Numbered from the stretch's first letter, positions 33,558-45,732 are shown. The stretch is 64,000 bases of DNA from Ryuthela nishihirai (GCA_038380435.1 JAWZYU010000004.1:23968001-24032000), one strand, 5' to 3'. Translations and numbers: made by a program. The notes: a model not told the origin generated them from the letters alone.

Positions 33558-34446
33558 CTTTATAACTCTTTTGGAATCTCTAAAGTGTAGCTATCAGATA
33601 TAGACTGTGAAACTTTAGTTTTATTTTCCAAACAATGCGTAAAGTTCTCTGTTTGGAAATTTAAACCTTTCAACTTTTGGGGGGGGGGGGGGCCTCCAAC
33701 TCTGATCGGCAAGGCATTATTGATATAGTTTCATCGTCAGTTTGACGGTTTTCACACACCACATTTTCCGAAGAAAACACATTCATAATATATATTACAA
33801 AGATAAGAGAAATAGAGAAAGAAAGAATCTCAAAAAAGGGGAAAAGTTAATCACCATCACTCACATCCATTAAGTATGAGAAATCCATAATAAAAACACA
33901 ACCATATGTGTGAAAGTGGCAACAATACGCTTGATGGTGCATTCCAGATAGAGGGCACTCCAGCGTTGTTGCCGTGCCAGCATGAAAGGCAGCAAAGTGA
34001 GATGTCAATCACCTGGGTGAGGCATCACTCACAGCAGATCCAAGCTCAATCATTGGCTTAGCACTCTGAGAGATTGCTCGCCAACAATGCGACGCCGTTT
34101 TCGTTTAATTCCAATTCCCTAATTATTCCAAAATTCCTTGTTTTAAAATAATCTTTCATCCATATCGATCACTGGTATTTTTCACGCCTGTTTCTCACTT
34201 TTTTCAGCACTAAAATTGCAGCACTTATACCTGCTAACATAGCAGCACCAGTTACGTCCATTGCAACTTCATGTCTACACTGGTGAAAAATTGAAAACTA
34301 TTTGACGCACAAGTGTAGACAGTTTAAGGCATGCGTTCACCGCATTTCATCTAAGGCATATGCTAGACTACTCGGTGTTAAAAAGCGGAATTGAAAGTTG
34401 AAAGTGAAATTGAAGATGAAAGTGCACAAGTGTGGACATAGCCAAT

Positions 34447-34555
34447 GGGAATAAAGCCATGGTCCCCATGTGCAGGAGACCCTCCTAACAGCAACCCAGT
34501 TTAATCTAATCCCCATTGATGTAACCTGGGTCTGTTCCTAATAAAGCAGCCCTGA
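34447..34555 (+). mobile_element. SINE-C, old copy, second half
   Basis: GGGAATAAAGCCATGGTCCC, GTGCAGGAGACCCTCC and TAACCTGGGTCTG continue the SINE-C copy cut at 32990. Its internal part is shortened. Confidence 0.7.
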
Positions 34556-35295
34556 CCGTATTGGTAACTCAACAAAATACAGGGGTTTATCAAAATAATG
34601 TAAACACCAATGGCGACTGGAGTATACTCAATACGTCATTTACATATCACAGGAACAATATCACCTGTGATGTGAGGTATACAAAGGGGAAAAGTATAAT
34701 GTTGGCTATCACTAGCAGTGCCACAGGTGCAGGTGAAACAGCTGTTGTGGTGTAATTGTTGATAATGTCAGATTTCTCATCATCTTCAAGTAGCCAAGGA
34801 CTATTAAGGTCCAACCAGACCATGCGATTTAGTTTTCAAGGCATATCTGTCCTGAGCTACATCTACTGCATCTGGCCATTGACACCAATTCTAACAAGGT
34901 CCTGTTTAACATTGTTTGCCCACTGCATCCTAGGTGTCTCCCTCTTTCTGAGGCCTTTGGGCACACTGTTCAGAACCCTATTTGCCAATCTATAATTATT
35001 CATACGGGCAAATGGGCCAAACCAACGGAGTCTCTCTCTGCACAATATGCTGGTTAAAGGAGGTTGCCAACTCCTTTGCCTAACCTCATCATTAATTACA
35101 AAGTTGAACCACCTAATGCCCAAGATACTGCGTAAGCATCTAGAATCAAAAGCATATAGTTTCCTGTTATCTTGTTTGCAAAGCATCCAAGTTTCACTAC
35201 CATAAATAACCCTAGAAAGAACCAAACTATTATACAGTCTAATTATCTCTTTAAGTATTTATGCCTATTTCTCCACACTCTCCATAGCTTCTTAA

Positions 35296-38200
35296 CCCTT
35301 CCAATGTCCAGGTCATCTGTATACGTTTGGAGAATCTGAATTGAGTGGCCAAGTACGAATACATACGTTTTTAGTACAACAAAAAAAAATCGATTTTTAA
35401 AAAATAAAAATTGTTGTTGTAAATTTTATATATATATATCTTATAAAAATATATAATTCAGGATCCAAAATTAATATTTTGTTTTTTAATTTGATGCATA
35501 TTTTACTAAACTACAATTTTATAAAGCCATCTGATTGCCATTTTTTAGAAGCACTAAATGGTATTGCCGATTTGCTTCTTAATGTTCCTATTTGCTGAAG
35601 CAACTTTCTGATTTAAGGTCACAACGTTGATTTGAGCTATTATCAATAAATTTTTCCTTAAATTTTCAAAAAACTCCTAAAAATTAACAAAAAACTTTTT
35701 AAAAACCGTAGATTTTGGAAGTAATTACAAAATACTTACCGCCATTTTTTTTCCCCGTTTTACACTCTTTTTCTGTCATAAACGTATTTCAGTATTCCCA
35801 AGTTATTTATATTATTTTATCCAGCATTCTATGCATCTTCCCCACCTTCAAATCGAAACTGGGAGTAAACACATCCTTAGTAATTCCGGTTCCACTTGCA
35901 TTTAATTATTTAGGCTTCTCTGAGTCAACAAGATGCAGGTGGCTGAAACATAATATCTCCAATGTTCCGTTTGCTGTGTTTTTTTCAGTTTTGATCCAGC
36001 ATATTGGATTCTCTTTGTCAAGTTAGTATTTTTTTTATATTTAAACTTCAGTTTTCATTTCAATAGATTTATTTTTGGAAAATAGTGATCTTTTGGCCAA
36101 TCAATAAGTATTGATTTTTTCATAGTTATGAGTTATGTCATACGGCCAGCCTACAACTTGTGGCTGTGAATATTTTAACATCACATTATGCTAAATGTTA
36201 ATTTTTATTTTATTATTTGTTACTTTTCCAGTAAAACTTTGTTAATAGTATCATTTTCTGAAAATAAATGAGGTCTTGGATATGAAAGCAAATTCATTTC
36301 TGTACATTACAATATAGCTATCTTCAATTGGCTGATTTATCGATTACTGATATATCTTTCCGGGTTGTGCTAGATCAGAGGCTGGCTTAAAAGTTGTGGA
36401 TATTTTATTTAACATCCCATTAGGTTACACGTAATTTTTATTTTATTTCTTTTTTTAGTAAAAAAACTTTGAGGTTGTACTATTTTCTGAAAATGAATAT
36501 CTTGGATATGGAAGCAAAATAGACTTCCTTGTTAAGGAAATTGGCAGTCATGTGGGAGGGTAATTTCGGGAAAGGCTGGTGCTTTGGTGCACAAACCTTT
36601 CTGCACTTACCCAAGATCGATGAAATTCAACACCCCAAAAAAAAAATTAATAATATTTAGTAAAAAAAGCAGCCAAGGAAGGTTTTTCCTATTTCATAAC
36701 CAGTTCAGAAAATCTCATGAATGTGAGAAGTCCAAGCCATGTTTAAAATATATGATACTGAAAAGAATCATTAAAAGAAATAAAAATCATATTTCAGGTT
36801 GAATATTATTTTATTTGGGAGGAAATTTCCTTTCGATAAATATAATTTAACTATTTTTATTCATCAGGTTTTTCAAAGTGAAGGCTTAATTGTATAGTGT
36901 GATATTCTTTTCACCATATCACATTGAAAAAGGCTTATTAAAATCAATATGTTTGAAAAATTATTTATATTATTTTTATAAAATTCATAATTAAATTCTG
37001 TTTAATTTGATATATAACATGACCTATTTCTGTTGATTGGTTATTTTTTTTTAATTCTAAATTTGACTTGTTTATTTGACTCTGCACAATTGGCTAAAAG
37101 CCTGGAATTTTCTCAAAACATGGTACGAAGAAAAAAATTACAAAACGAGAGAAATATTTACTTAAAATCAAAAAAAAAATTTTGTTATTCAAAAATATAT
37201 AGCCATTCTATTTATGTGCATTGTAATCATTTCTGTCTATTAGTTTTTTTTTATTATTTTTTTTATTTTTGTTGCCAGATGCATTTTTTTACTACATGAC
37301 TCTAAAAAAAGTCCTATTAAAATAAATTGTGTTTTTTTATTAAATACTTAGTTTTCTGAAATTATAGCATTTTACAAAAAAGACCATGTTTCATTTTAAT
37401 GGGACTTTTTTTAGAGTCATGTAGTAAAAAAATGCATCTTGCAACACAAAAATTAAAAAAAAAACTAATAGACAGAAATAATTGCAATGCACATGAATAG
37501 AATGATTATATATTTCTGAATAATAAAAAAATTAATTTTTTGGTTTTAAGTAAACGTTTTTCTCATTTTGTAATTTTTTTCTCGGTACCACTCTTTGAGA
37601 TAATTCCATATACCAAATTAAACAGAATTTAATTAACAATTTTATGACAATAAATAATATAAACAATTGCAAGCATATTGATTTTAATGTCTTTTTCAAT
37701 ATGATATGGTGAAAAAAAAAGATTGCACTATACAATTAAGGCTTCATTTTGGAAAACCTGCTGAATAAAAATAGTTAAATTATATATTTATCAAAAGGAA
37801 ATTTCATCCCAAATAATATAATATTCAACCTGAAATATGATTTTTATTTCTTTTCAGTATTGTAGTATATTTTAAACACGGCCAGTATTATACAATGTGA
37901 CTTGGACTTCTTACATTCACAGGATTTTTTGAACTGGTTATGAAATAGGGAAAAAAACTTCCTCGGCTGCTTTTTTTTACTAAACATTATGAATTTTTTC
38001 TTTGGATGTTGAAGTTTGGCGATCTTGGCTAAGTGCAGAAAGGTTTGTGCACCAAGGACCAGCCCTTCCCGAAATTGCCCTCCCAAATGCTGGCCGATTT
38101 CCGTAGCAAGGAAGGCTATTTGCTTTCCATATCCAAGACATTCAATTTCAGAAAACTGTACAAGCTCAAAGTTTTTTTTATTAAAAAAAACAAGAAATAA

Positions 38201-39442
38201 TAAAGGAAAATTTACATATAACCTAATGGGATGTGAAATAAAATATCTGCAGCAACTTTTAAGTCAGCCTCTGATCTATCACAACCCGGAAAGATATATC
38301 AGTAATCGATAAATCAGCCAATTGAAGATAGCTAACTAATGGAAGTAAATGTACAGAAATGAATTTGCTTTCATATCCGAGACCTCATTTATTTTTAGAA
38401 AATGATACTATTATCAAAGTTTTACTGGAAAGATAGTAAATAATAAAATGAAAATTAACATTAAGCCTAATGCTATGTTAAAATATTCACAGTCACAAGT
38501 TTGTAGGCCGGCCATATGACATAACTATAAAAAAATCAATACTTATTGATTGGCCAAAAGATCACTAATTTCCAAAAATAAATCTATTGAAATGAAAACT
38601 GAGGTTTAAATATATAAAAAATGCTAACTTGACAAAGAAAATCCAATATGCTGGATCAAAACTGAAAAAAAACACAGCAAACTGAACAATGGAGATATCA
38701 TGTTTCAGCCACCTGCATCTTGTTGACTCAGTGAAGCATAACTAATTAAATGCAGGTGGAACCAGAATTTCTAAGAAGGATGTGTTTACTCCCAATTTCG
38801 ATTTGAAGGTGGGAAAGATGCATAGAATGCTGGGGAAAATGATAAAAATAACTTGGGAATACTGAAATTTGTTTATGACAGAAAAGAGTGTGAAACGAAA
38901 AAAACAATGGTGGTACGTATTTTGTAATCACTTCCAAAATCTACAGTTTTTAAAAATAGCTAGGAATTTTTAGGAGATTTTTGAAAATTTAAGGAAAAAT
39001 TTGTTCATAATAGCTCAAATCAACATTGTGAGCTTAAATCAGAAAGTTGCTTCAGCAAATAGGAACATTAAGAAGCAAATCGGCAATACCATTTAGTGCT
39101 TCTGAAAAATGGCAATCAGATGGCTTTATAAAATTATTTATATTGTAATTTAGTAAAATATGCATTAAATTAAAAAACAAAATATTATGTTTGGATCCTG
39201 AATTATATATTTTTATGAATAAAAAAATATAAAACTTATTATTAAATATATAAAATTATTATATTATATAAAAATTATTATTAAAAATTATATTATTTAT
39301 AATATATAAAAAAATTACAATGGCAATTTTTATTTAAAAAAAAATCAAAATATTTTTGTTGTACTAAATGCATATACATACATCATTGGCCCCTCAATTC
39401 AGATTCTCCATACACATGCAGACGGTTTGGACACTGGAAGGG
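35296..39442. mobile_element. 4.1-kb palindromic element with piggyBac-type ends
   Basis: The element is flanked by TTAA at 35292-35295 and 39443-39446 and removing it restores the LINE sequence. Its ends read CCCTTCCAATGTCC and, inward from the right, CCCTTCCAGTGTCC. A TTAA target and CCC ends are the piggyBac signature. Each half is about 2 kb and is the imperfect reverse complement of the other; for example 36585-36605 (CACAAACCTTTCTGCACTTA) recurs inverted at 38032-38052. The centre is near 37370, where TTTTTTTACTACATGACTCT and its complement flank a spacer of about 70 bases. No transposase motif was found in any frame. Confidence 0.9.
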
Positions 39443-40550
39443 TTAAAAGTACCAGCAACAATCCCTATTCTTCTGTTAATCTCATGCCACACATCATCAG
39501 TATCTGTTACATAGCTCCTAATATAATTAAACTGTGACACCTGCTCAAGACTGCAATCATTCAGATTAATTGAATCACAGTTTGCCTGACCAATTTTTAT
39601 TACTTTAGTTTTCTCTCTCTTTATAACTAAACCTACTCTACTATCAGTCTCATCAATAGCTAAAATGAAAGAGTTCATCTCATCAACATCATTTGCCAAA
39701 AGGGCTAAATCATCAGCATAATCTGAATCAGAAATTTTCGTATTACCAGCCCATTTAAGACCACAGTGTTATTATAGAGAACTTTCATTATGTTAACTAA
39801 CTTGTCTGGTATACCATATGATCTCACAATCAACCACAAATTATGACTATCAACAGAGTCGAAAGCCTTTTTGAAATCAACAAAGCTAGAAACCAAAAGT
39901 TTCTGAAACTCTAAACATTTCTCAAGAATCTGCCTAAGGGAAAATATATGATCACACATCCCCTACCACTTCTGAATCCACATTGCTCATCACGCAATTG
40001 CCTGTCAACCAGATTCTTAATTCTATTAAGCACAATCATGGAAAGAACTTTACCTTTAACAGAGAGTAGGCTGATACCCCTATAATTATCACAAGAACTG
40101 CGATCACCTTTTTTGAAAATAGGGATAACAATAGCTCTGGTGAAATCCTTAGGAACCATGCCTTTATCATAAAAGATATTCAGAATTTCAGACATCCAAA
40201 TGGTAACTGAAACATTCCCAGCTCTAAGCATTTCCATAGTAATTTCATCTACCCTTGGGGATTTATGTAGTTTAAGTTTAGAAACAGCCAAAATAACTTC
40301 AGATTGTGTTATAGGGCCAACATTAAAGCCACCAATGAATATATTATCATTACAAACAATAAGAGTAGAATAACCACATTGTTTAGAACATCACTGAAAT
40401 GCTGAGCCCACCTAGCCATGACAGAATCCTCCCCTTTTTCTTTTACTTAACTTTTCCTTGTTTATCCTTCAATCCCTTTGCTATCACAGAAAACATTAAC
40501 TATCTGGTACAGCTCTCTGCTGTTGTGCTATCTAACTGCTTCCTTGGCTT

Positions 40551-40940
40551 GGGGCGGGGGTGGCTCAGTCGGTAGCGTGCCAGGCTCGTAATCTGTAGTT
40601 CCCAGGTTTGAGTCCCAGCTGGGTCAGCGTTGAGATTTATTTCCTCAAAATTCCCCGCCCTGCCCACGGTCAGTAGGGGACACCGATGGGCTTGGAAAGA
40701 CTGCCATCCATCGGATGGGACATTAAGCCATGGCCTCGTGTGCGGGAGAGCCATACCCTGTGCACGTTAAAGAACACGCTGGATGGCCTTGACGGGAGGC
40801 TACCATCTGTCTCCCAACAGCTGTTCCAGTGGGTCCCCTCCCCCAACCTTCTCTGAGCCTTCGGGGTCCTTGTGACCTGGCCATTTAGCCCATGGTGTGC
40901 AAAAAAGTGCCGCTCAGAGGTAAAACAACCCAACTCAACC
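40551..40940 (+). mobile_element. SINE-C, full length, inside LINE-1f
   Basis: The head is GGTGGCTCAGTCGGTAGCGT with GGTTTGAGTCCCAGCTGGG; the core is GTGCACGTTAAAGAACACGC; the 3' end is AAAACAACCCAACTCAAC. Flanks CTTCCTTGGCTT (40539-40550) and CTTCGTTGGTTT (40941-40952) match at 10 of 12 positions as target duplications. Close to the 14919 copy in sequence. Confidence 0.9.
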
Positions 40941-41229
40941 CTTCGTTGGTTTTGTCAGCCAAGACATCAAGCCAAAGATTCTTATCAGCGACTAACTGAT
41001 CCACAGTTGTCCAGATCAGTAGGCCACATTAATCTGGCAGCCCTACCATTCCAAGAGATTCACAAGAGAGTATCTCTTTCACAAGAGAGTATTCTCTTTT
41101 GTTTCACAAGAATTTCACAAGAGAGTATCTCTTTTGAAAGGTACTAACATTAGGTATTAGGCCTGCCCAGTTCTATTCATCATCACAGGGGATTGGTGCA
41201 TATAGGGTTCTGATGCTGACCACATAAAC

Positions 41230-41628
41230 CATTGTCTCGCAAACCTTTTTACTCTGCGGCACACTGAATCTAATTTTTTTTTTCCGCGGCACAGCTAAAA
41301 AAGAATTTTTGATGGTTACGTAAAAAGAGGAAAATTGAAGTTTCGTTAAATGCATTTTATTTAAAATTTAGATATGAACATATTTCAATGGGATGTATGA
41401 GATTGCTTCTACGAACAAATTTGCATTATTCTTGGCTCAAAAGCTTGATACTTACAAGATCCCAGTTGATAAAATCTGAAAGATTTTTATTAAAGCACGT
41501 CGATAACACAAGTCAAATCAAAATGAAATCTTTGGAATATCTAGTGTCAATTTGAAAATCTCTCGCTGCACACTTGGAATCTCTCGTGGCACACTACTGT
41601 GCCGCGGCACACAGTTTGCGAGACACTG
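41230..41628. mobile_element. Small non-autonomous hAT element
   Basis: A 399-bp insertion whose ends read CATTGTCTCGCAAAC and, inward from the right, CAGTGTCTCGCAAAC. Flanks ACATAAAC (41222-41229) and ATATAAAC (41629-41636) match at 7 of 8. GCGGCACA repeats lie near both ends (41269-41292 and 41602-41610). No coding capacity. Confidence 0.88.
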
Positions 41629-41739
41629 ATATAAACCTACTGCACTAGACTGAAATAATTCTCTGAGCTTGATTATGGATCCTGAATTTGCTGTAATGGT
41701 TGGCTTCTGTAGAGGGAAAATCTTCTGCTGTGGCTTAAT

Positions 41740-41865
41740 TGGTTAATAATTAATAAAATTAAGCATTAGCGTAATTTTATTGACCGTTTACATTTTTATT
41801 CCCATAGGTGGTGGGTAGGGGCCCCGGCACATTGCTTTGCCCAGGGCGGGCCTACAATACTGTTA
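41740..41865. mobile_element. Possible solo end of a hAT element
   Basis: GGGGCCCCGGCACATTGCTT and GCCCAGGGCGGGCC resemble the GC-rich ends of the ZMYM-type hAT element at 16360-19955. The other end was not found. Confidence 0.35.
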
Positions 41866-42697
41866 AGATGGCACTGCCTTGGAGATGTTTATTATCTTCT
41901 CTCCCTGAAAAGAGAAATTTAAGATTATTTTTAAGAATTTAGCCTTTTTCTGTTCATCTGGTCTCTTGCAAGCTGAGAATATCTTAATTGTAACTATGGA
42001 ATTCTTGTGTGAGGACATCAAGAGAATAAGCTCTCTGCAGAGTCCTCACATTCCAACTACCTATGGAGAGAAAATGATTACTGGGATGTTTGAAGAAACT
42101 ATGTTTATTGAGAGAGAGAGAGAATGCCAACAATATCAAATAGCCCCCTAATCACAGGCATGGGGCAAAGACCTGTTCCCCCCACCACTAAAGGCTGAAG
42201 CCATCTACACTGGAAGACTTCCCCCAATGTAGAATTTGATGATGCCAGTAGAAGCAGAGAGTTCAGGTGCCGGCAATGGCTTCTGCTCAGGATTATCCAC
42301 CAGCTGATAAAACATATCCTGTGAATCTGTTCACTTGGGGCTGTCAACCCACAGACATGCAGAAAACTCGGCGGAAGATTTTCTCTTTACAGAAGCCAAC
42401 CAGTGTAGCAAATTTAGGATCCATAATCGAGCTCAGAGACTTATTTCAATCTAGTGTGGTAGGTTTATATGGTCAGCACCAGGATATTATGTGGTTGACC
42501 ACTCCTAAGCAAGGTAGAAAAAAAAAGTAGCCATAGTTGTCCAGATTAGTAGGCCACATTAATCTGGCAGCCCTACCCTTCCATTCCCTTCCACAAGAGT
42601 ATCTTTTTTGAAAGGTACTAACATTAGGTATTAGGCCTGCCCAGTTCTATGCATTATCACAATGGATTGGTGCATAGCTCTCCTTCCAGTGACCTCT

Positions 42698-44090
42698 GAA
42701 AAGGCATGATCATATAATGTGTATCTTGCAGGAGCTTCAGTTACCAGAACGCCAGAAATAGTAGGTGTAACACAGGGAACTGTATCGAAGATTATGACTA
42801 CCTATCGAAAAGGACAGTGCATTGTCTCCAAACATGCAAATTGTGGATGCCATACAAAGTTGTGAGATAGGGATAGGTGAACATTGGCATGGATTGTACA
42901 ACAGAAGCACCAGACCACAGCACTGCAAATAGCAGTAGAATTGAACACCAGTCGGAATGATCCAGTTTCTGTCATAACAGTTCATCTGGGACTTCATCAC
43001 ACCAATATTTATGGCCATGCTGCAATCCACAAACCTCTGATTACCAACATCAATGGAACAAAACATTGGGCAGGGGTGGCTCAGTTGGTAGCATGCCAGG
43101 CTCGTAATCTGTATTTCCCAGGTTAGAGTCCCAGCTGAGTCAGCGTTATTTATCTCCACAAAACTCCCCACCCTGCCCACGGTCAGTAGGGGACACCAAT
43201 GGGCTTGGAAAGGCCCCCATCCGTTAGATGGGATGTTAAGCTGTGAGCCTATGTGCAAGAGAGCCATACCCTGCACACATTAAAGAACATGCTGGATGGC
43301 CTTGACAGGAGGCTACCACCTGTTTCCCAAAAGCTGTTTCAGTGGGTCCCCTCCTCCAACCTTTTCTGAGCCTTTGAGGTCCTTGTGACCTGGCCATTTA
43401 GCCCTTAGTGTGCAAAAAAGTGCCACTCAGATGTAAAACAGCCCAACCAAACGTGTAATGTGGTGCAAAGCACATAAAAACCAGGATGTTAAAAACTGGC
43501 AATGTGTCATCTGGTCTGATGAATCATGCTACACATGTTTCCCATCACTGGTATAGTGTACATCTGGTGAAAACCTGCAGAAGTGTACCACCCCAACTGT
43601 TTGATTCTGACTATGAAGCGTGGAGGTGGATCCCTGATGCTGTGGAGTACCATATCATGGCATTCCTTAGGGCCATTAGTTATTCTTCAAATTGTCACAT
43701 CTGCAATGAATCCATTTTCAGGAGCCACCTGCATCCAATGTTGCGGGCATTGTTCCCTAATGACCATCCCTGGTTTCAAGTGGATAATGCACCCGAGTAT
43801 TGTGCAAAACATGCCTAGTTGTGGTTTGCAGAGGATGAGGATGAGGTGAGCAGCTACCCTGGCCACCTCAATCTCCAGACCTCAATATTATTGAACATTT
43901 GTGGGAATATCTGGAGTGTATAGTCAGATCATGCTGTCCACCTCCAGCATCATTGGCACAATTGGAGCCATATTTTACAGGAAAAACGACCCCACATTCC
44001 ATTACTATATGTGCATGACTAAGTCTACTCCACATCAAATTGTGTCTGTTCTGAATGCCCGAGGTGGGCCTACAGCTTATTAATGAAATA
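42698..44090 (+). pseudogene. Tc1-type transposase, inactivated and split by a SINE
   Basis: The N-terminal helix-turn-helix is seen in GASVTRTPEIVGVTQGTVSK (42732-42791). After the SINE-C the catalytic core follows: KRVMWCKAHK, VIWSDESC (first Asp, near 43515), QVDNAPEYCAKH (second Asp, near 43778) and WPPQSPDLNIIEHLWEYLE (Glu, near 43895). This fits the DDE arrangement of Tc1. Frames change at least four times and stops are frequent. Confidence 0.85.
43063..43446 (+). mobile_element. SINE-C inside the Tc1 transposase
   Basis: Head with GGTGGCTCAGTTGGTAGCAT, core with CACATTAAAGAACATGCTGG, 3' end AAAACAGCCCAACC. Removing it rejoins the transposase frame around GTK/RVMWCK. Flanks ACAAAACAT and ACCAAACGT are a worn target duplication. 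Confidence 0.88.
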
Positions 44091-44196
44091 TTCTCCACAA
44101 ACAATACGTTTCCATTATTTTGATAAACTCCTGTATATATTATTAGTACACTGTATTGTTAAATTACTAATTAATTGATTTGATTTCCTGTATTAG

Positions 44197-44290
44197 CATC
44201 AAAAGAAGTAGTGGAACATTTGGCATCTGGACTCATTTCAATTCATTTAGAAGACTTAAAGAAGATGTCAACAAATTTAAATGAGTTAAT
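44197..44290 (+). CDS. BLOC1S6: Pallidin, coding exon 2
   Basis: Bounded by TGTATTAG before 44197 and by the strong donor GTAAGT at 44291. Phase continues from exon 1: G + CA gives Ala, then SKEVVEHLASGLISIHLEDL and KKMSTNLNEL. This aligns by eye with the conserved start of the pallidin coiled coil (a VxxLxxGLxxxxLxDL block, then an xLxEL pattern). It leaves two bases (AT) that exon 3 completes. The exon lies only 63 bases beyond the end of the Tc1 nest, so a 9.5-kb mobile-element block has been tolerated close to its splice site. Confidence 0.85.
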
Positions 44291-44536
44291 GTAAGTGCAA
44301 TTATTTATGTTATAATAAATTAAAGATATGAAATATAATGATCCTTGTCTGTTTTAAAAGAAAATATGAATAGTATAATTAAGAGGATTAAAATTTCTTA
44401 CAGTATATATTTCATAATAAAGTAAAAGTGCTGTTTAAAATAACTAAAAGAAGAAAACTATACAAATTTAGATTATAAAAAGCATGCTTTCCTAGAGGTA
44501 CAGATGTTTTTATTCAACAATTTGCATTGTGGATTT
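44291..44536 (+). other. Pallidin intron 2, unique part
   Basis: AT-rich intron after the GTAAGT donor; intron 2 continues to 56054 and is mostly mobile DNA. Confidence 0.6.
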
Positions 44537-45720
44537 AACCATTCCAGGAACCCACATCCAGTATACAAGTTGACAGATCTGAAATGAGAAACTGATGATG
44601 CCTGTATCAGTTTTCAGTACAACACATGAAAGTTCAATTAAAAAAATTTGCTGTTTAAAAAATTTCTTATATATATAATCTTATAATATATATATCTTAT
44701 AAAAATGCATTATTAATGCTTGAAAAATAATACTTTCTTCTTCCATTTTATGCATAGTTTATTAAACTATGATATAATCACTGAGTGGTTAGTGCATTAC
44801 TGATCAAAGGGACCTGGGTCTGGGCCCCAGCTAAGGCATGGATGTTTGTTGTCTTTCTGCTGAGGTCTTACAGCGCTATGGCTCATTAAACTGATAGGCT
44901 CCTCAAACTTCTGTGGCAAGCAGCTGCTTCAGGGGATATTATTTTTTATAAATAATTTGTTAAAGCCATTTTGTAAAAGCAATGTACAGTATTGCTGATT
45001 TGTTTGTTAACATTATGCTTGAAGGCAACCCCCTGATTAAAACTCACAAGTTTGATTTGAGCTATTATCAGCAAATTTTTCCTTAAAGTTTCAAAAATCT
45101 CCTGAAAAATTAAAAACTGCAATTTTTGAAGAGAGAAGATTTTTGAGGTATTTTACAAAGTACATACCTCTTTTTTTTTGCTTTGTGCTCTTTTCTACCT
45201 TAAAACTCTCAATACACCTAGAATTCTTTTTATTGTGCATCCCAACGTTCAATAGCAGCTACTGGTCTCTGGTTACTGAAACCTAAACCACAGCTACATC
45301 ACTTGTTTGTGCAAAACTAGTGGTAATTTGTCAATGCCCAGCAAGAGCAGATGGTACTGATTAGTATAAAATATCTGCTGTATCCATTGTATACTCTACA
45401 TATAATAGCATCATCAGAATTGGATAACTTTAAAATCTGTTAGTATTATTTGTACTTTTATAATTATAACTGTTTTTATTTCTATACATATATTATGATT
45501 TTATTTCCATAGATTTAAATGTATCTTTCAGAGTTATGCTGCATTGCTGATTGTGACAATGGCTGGCTTATAACTTGTTTGTGTTTACTTCTTTCGATTA
45601 ATCGGTTTTATTCCCACATATTTGTTAGTATTGATCTTTTGGAGGCATGATACATCACTGGCTATGATGAGCAGCTTACAACTTTTTTGCTGCAGATTTT
45701 TTTAACACTGAATTAGGCAT
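44537..45720. mobile_element. Relative of the piggyBac-ended palindrome, one arm
   Basis: Starts after TTAA with CCATTCCAGGAACCC, similar to CCCTTCCAATGTCCAGG. The interior follows the left arm of the 35296 element in order: CAGTACAACACATG, ATATCTTATAAAAATGCATT, the TTTGATTTGAGCTATTATCA block at 45053, and CAAAGTACATACC. A SINE-B interrupts it at 44780. No second terminus is clear, so it may be a half element. Confidence 0.65.
44780..44950 (+). mobile_element. SINE-B copy
   Basis: Head GAGTGGTTAGTGCATTACTG and GGACCTGGGTCTGGGCCCC, then AAGGCATGGATGTTTGTTG and GGCAAGCAGCTGCTTCAGGG. Moderately diverged. Confidence 0.75.
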
Positions 45721-45732
45721 AAACTGGAAGTA

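Larger units (their letters stand above)
32991..34443. mobile_element. Decayed PIF/Harbinger transposon with perfect 21-bp inverted ends
   Basis: A 1453-bp element. Both ends read GGCTATGTCCACACTTGTGC inward and match over 21 bases. The 3-bp flank AAT is repeated at 32988-32990 and 34444-34446, and removing the element restores the SINE-C sequence. A 3-bp duplication, GTCCACAC-like ends, and remnants of both proteins typical of the superfamily (MADF-type and transposase, in opposite directions) support PIF/Harbinger. Most of the interior is deleted or scrambled. GC-rich words of the form GCGCATGC / GCGCACGTG cluster near the left end (33028-33133). Confidence 0.88.
34760..42697 (-). mobile_element. 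Minus-strand LINE-1f inside the Tc1 element, itself split and rearranged
   Basis: Pieces on the minus strand are the 3' end and C-terminal region (34760-35295; a 120-codon frame has SRVIYGSETWMLCKQDNR and RWFGPFARMNNYRLANRV), the reverse transcriptase and linker (39443-40538), part of the linker (40953-41000), 5' region (41005-41200), and endonuclease start plus 5' region (41885-42697). Much of the endonuclease is absent, and a 5'-region piece at 41207-41735 is in the plus direction, so this copy has a deletion and an inversion besides its insertions. It is heavily decayed. Confidence 0.8.
34580..44133 (+). mobile_element. Tc1-type transposon opened by nested insertions
   Basis: The left end CAGGGGTTTATCAAAATAAT (after TA at 34578) and the right end, read inward from 44133, CAGGAGTTTATCAAAATAAT match closely; TA follows at 44134. 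Only about 1.4 kb of this 9.5-kb span is Tc1 sequence (34580-34755, 42698-43062, 43447-44133). The rest is a minus-strand LINE-1f (34760-42697), with its own insertions, and a SINE-C (43063-43446). The two ends match each other well and the transposase runs up to the right end, which supports one original element. Confidence 0.8.

Noticed and set aside
33679..33694. Long G run, with another near 16374
   Set aside because: Homopolymers within decayed transposons; may be assembly-sensitive but carry no identifiable function.
39200..39320. AT-rich block near the right end of the palindrome as a separate satellite
   Set aside because: It is the counterpart of the ATATAT segment at 35425-35455 in the left arm, expanded by slippage.
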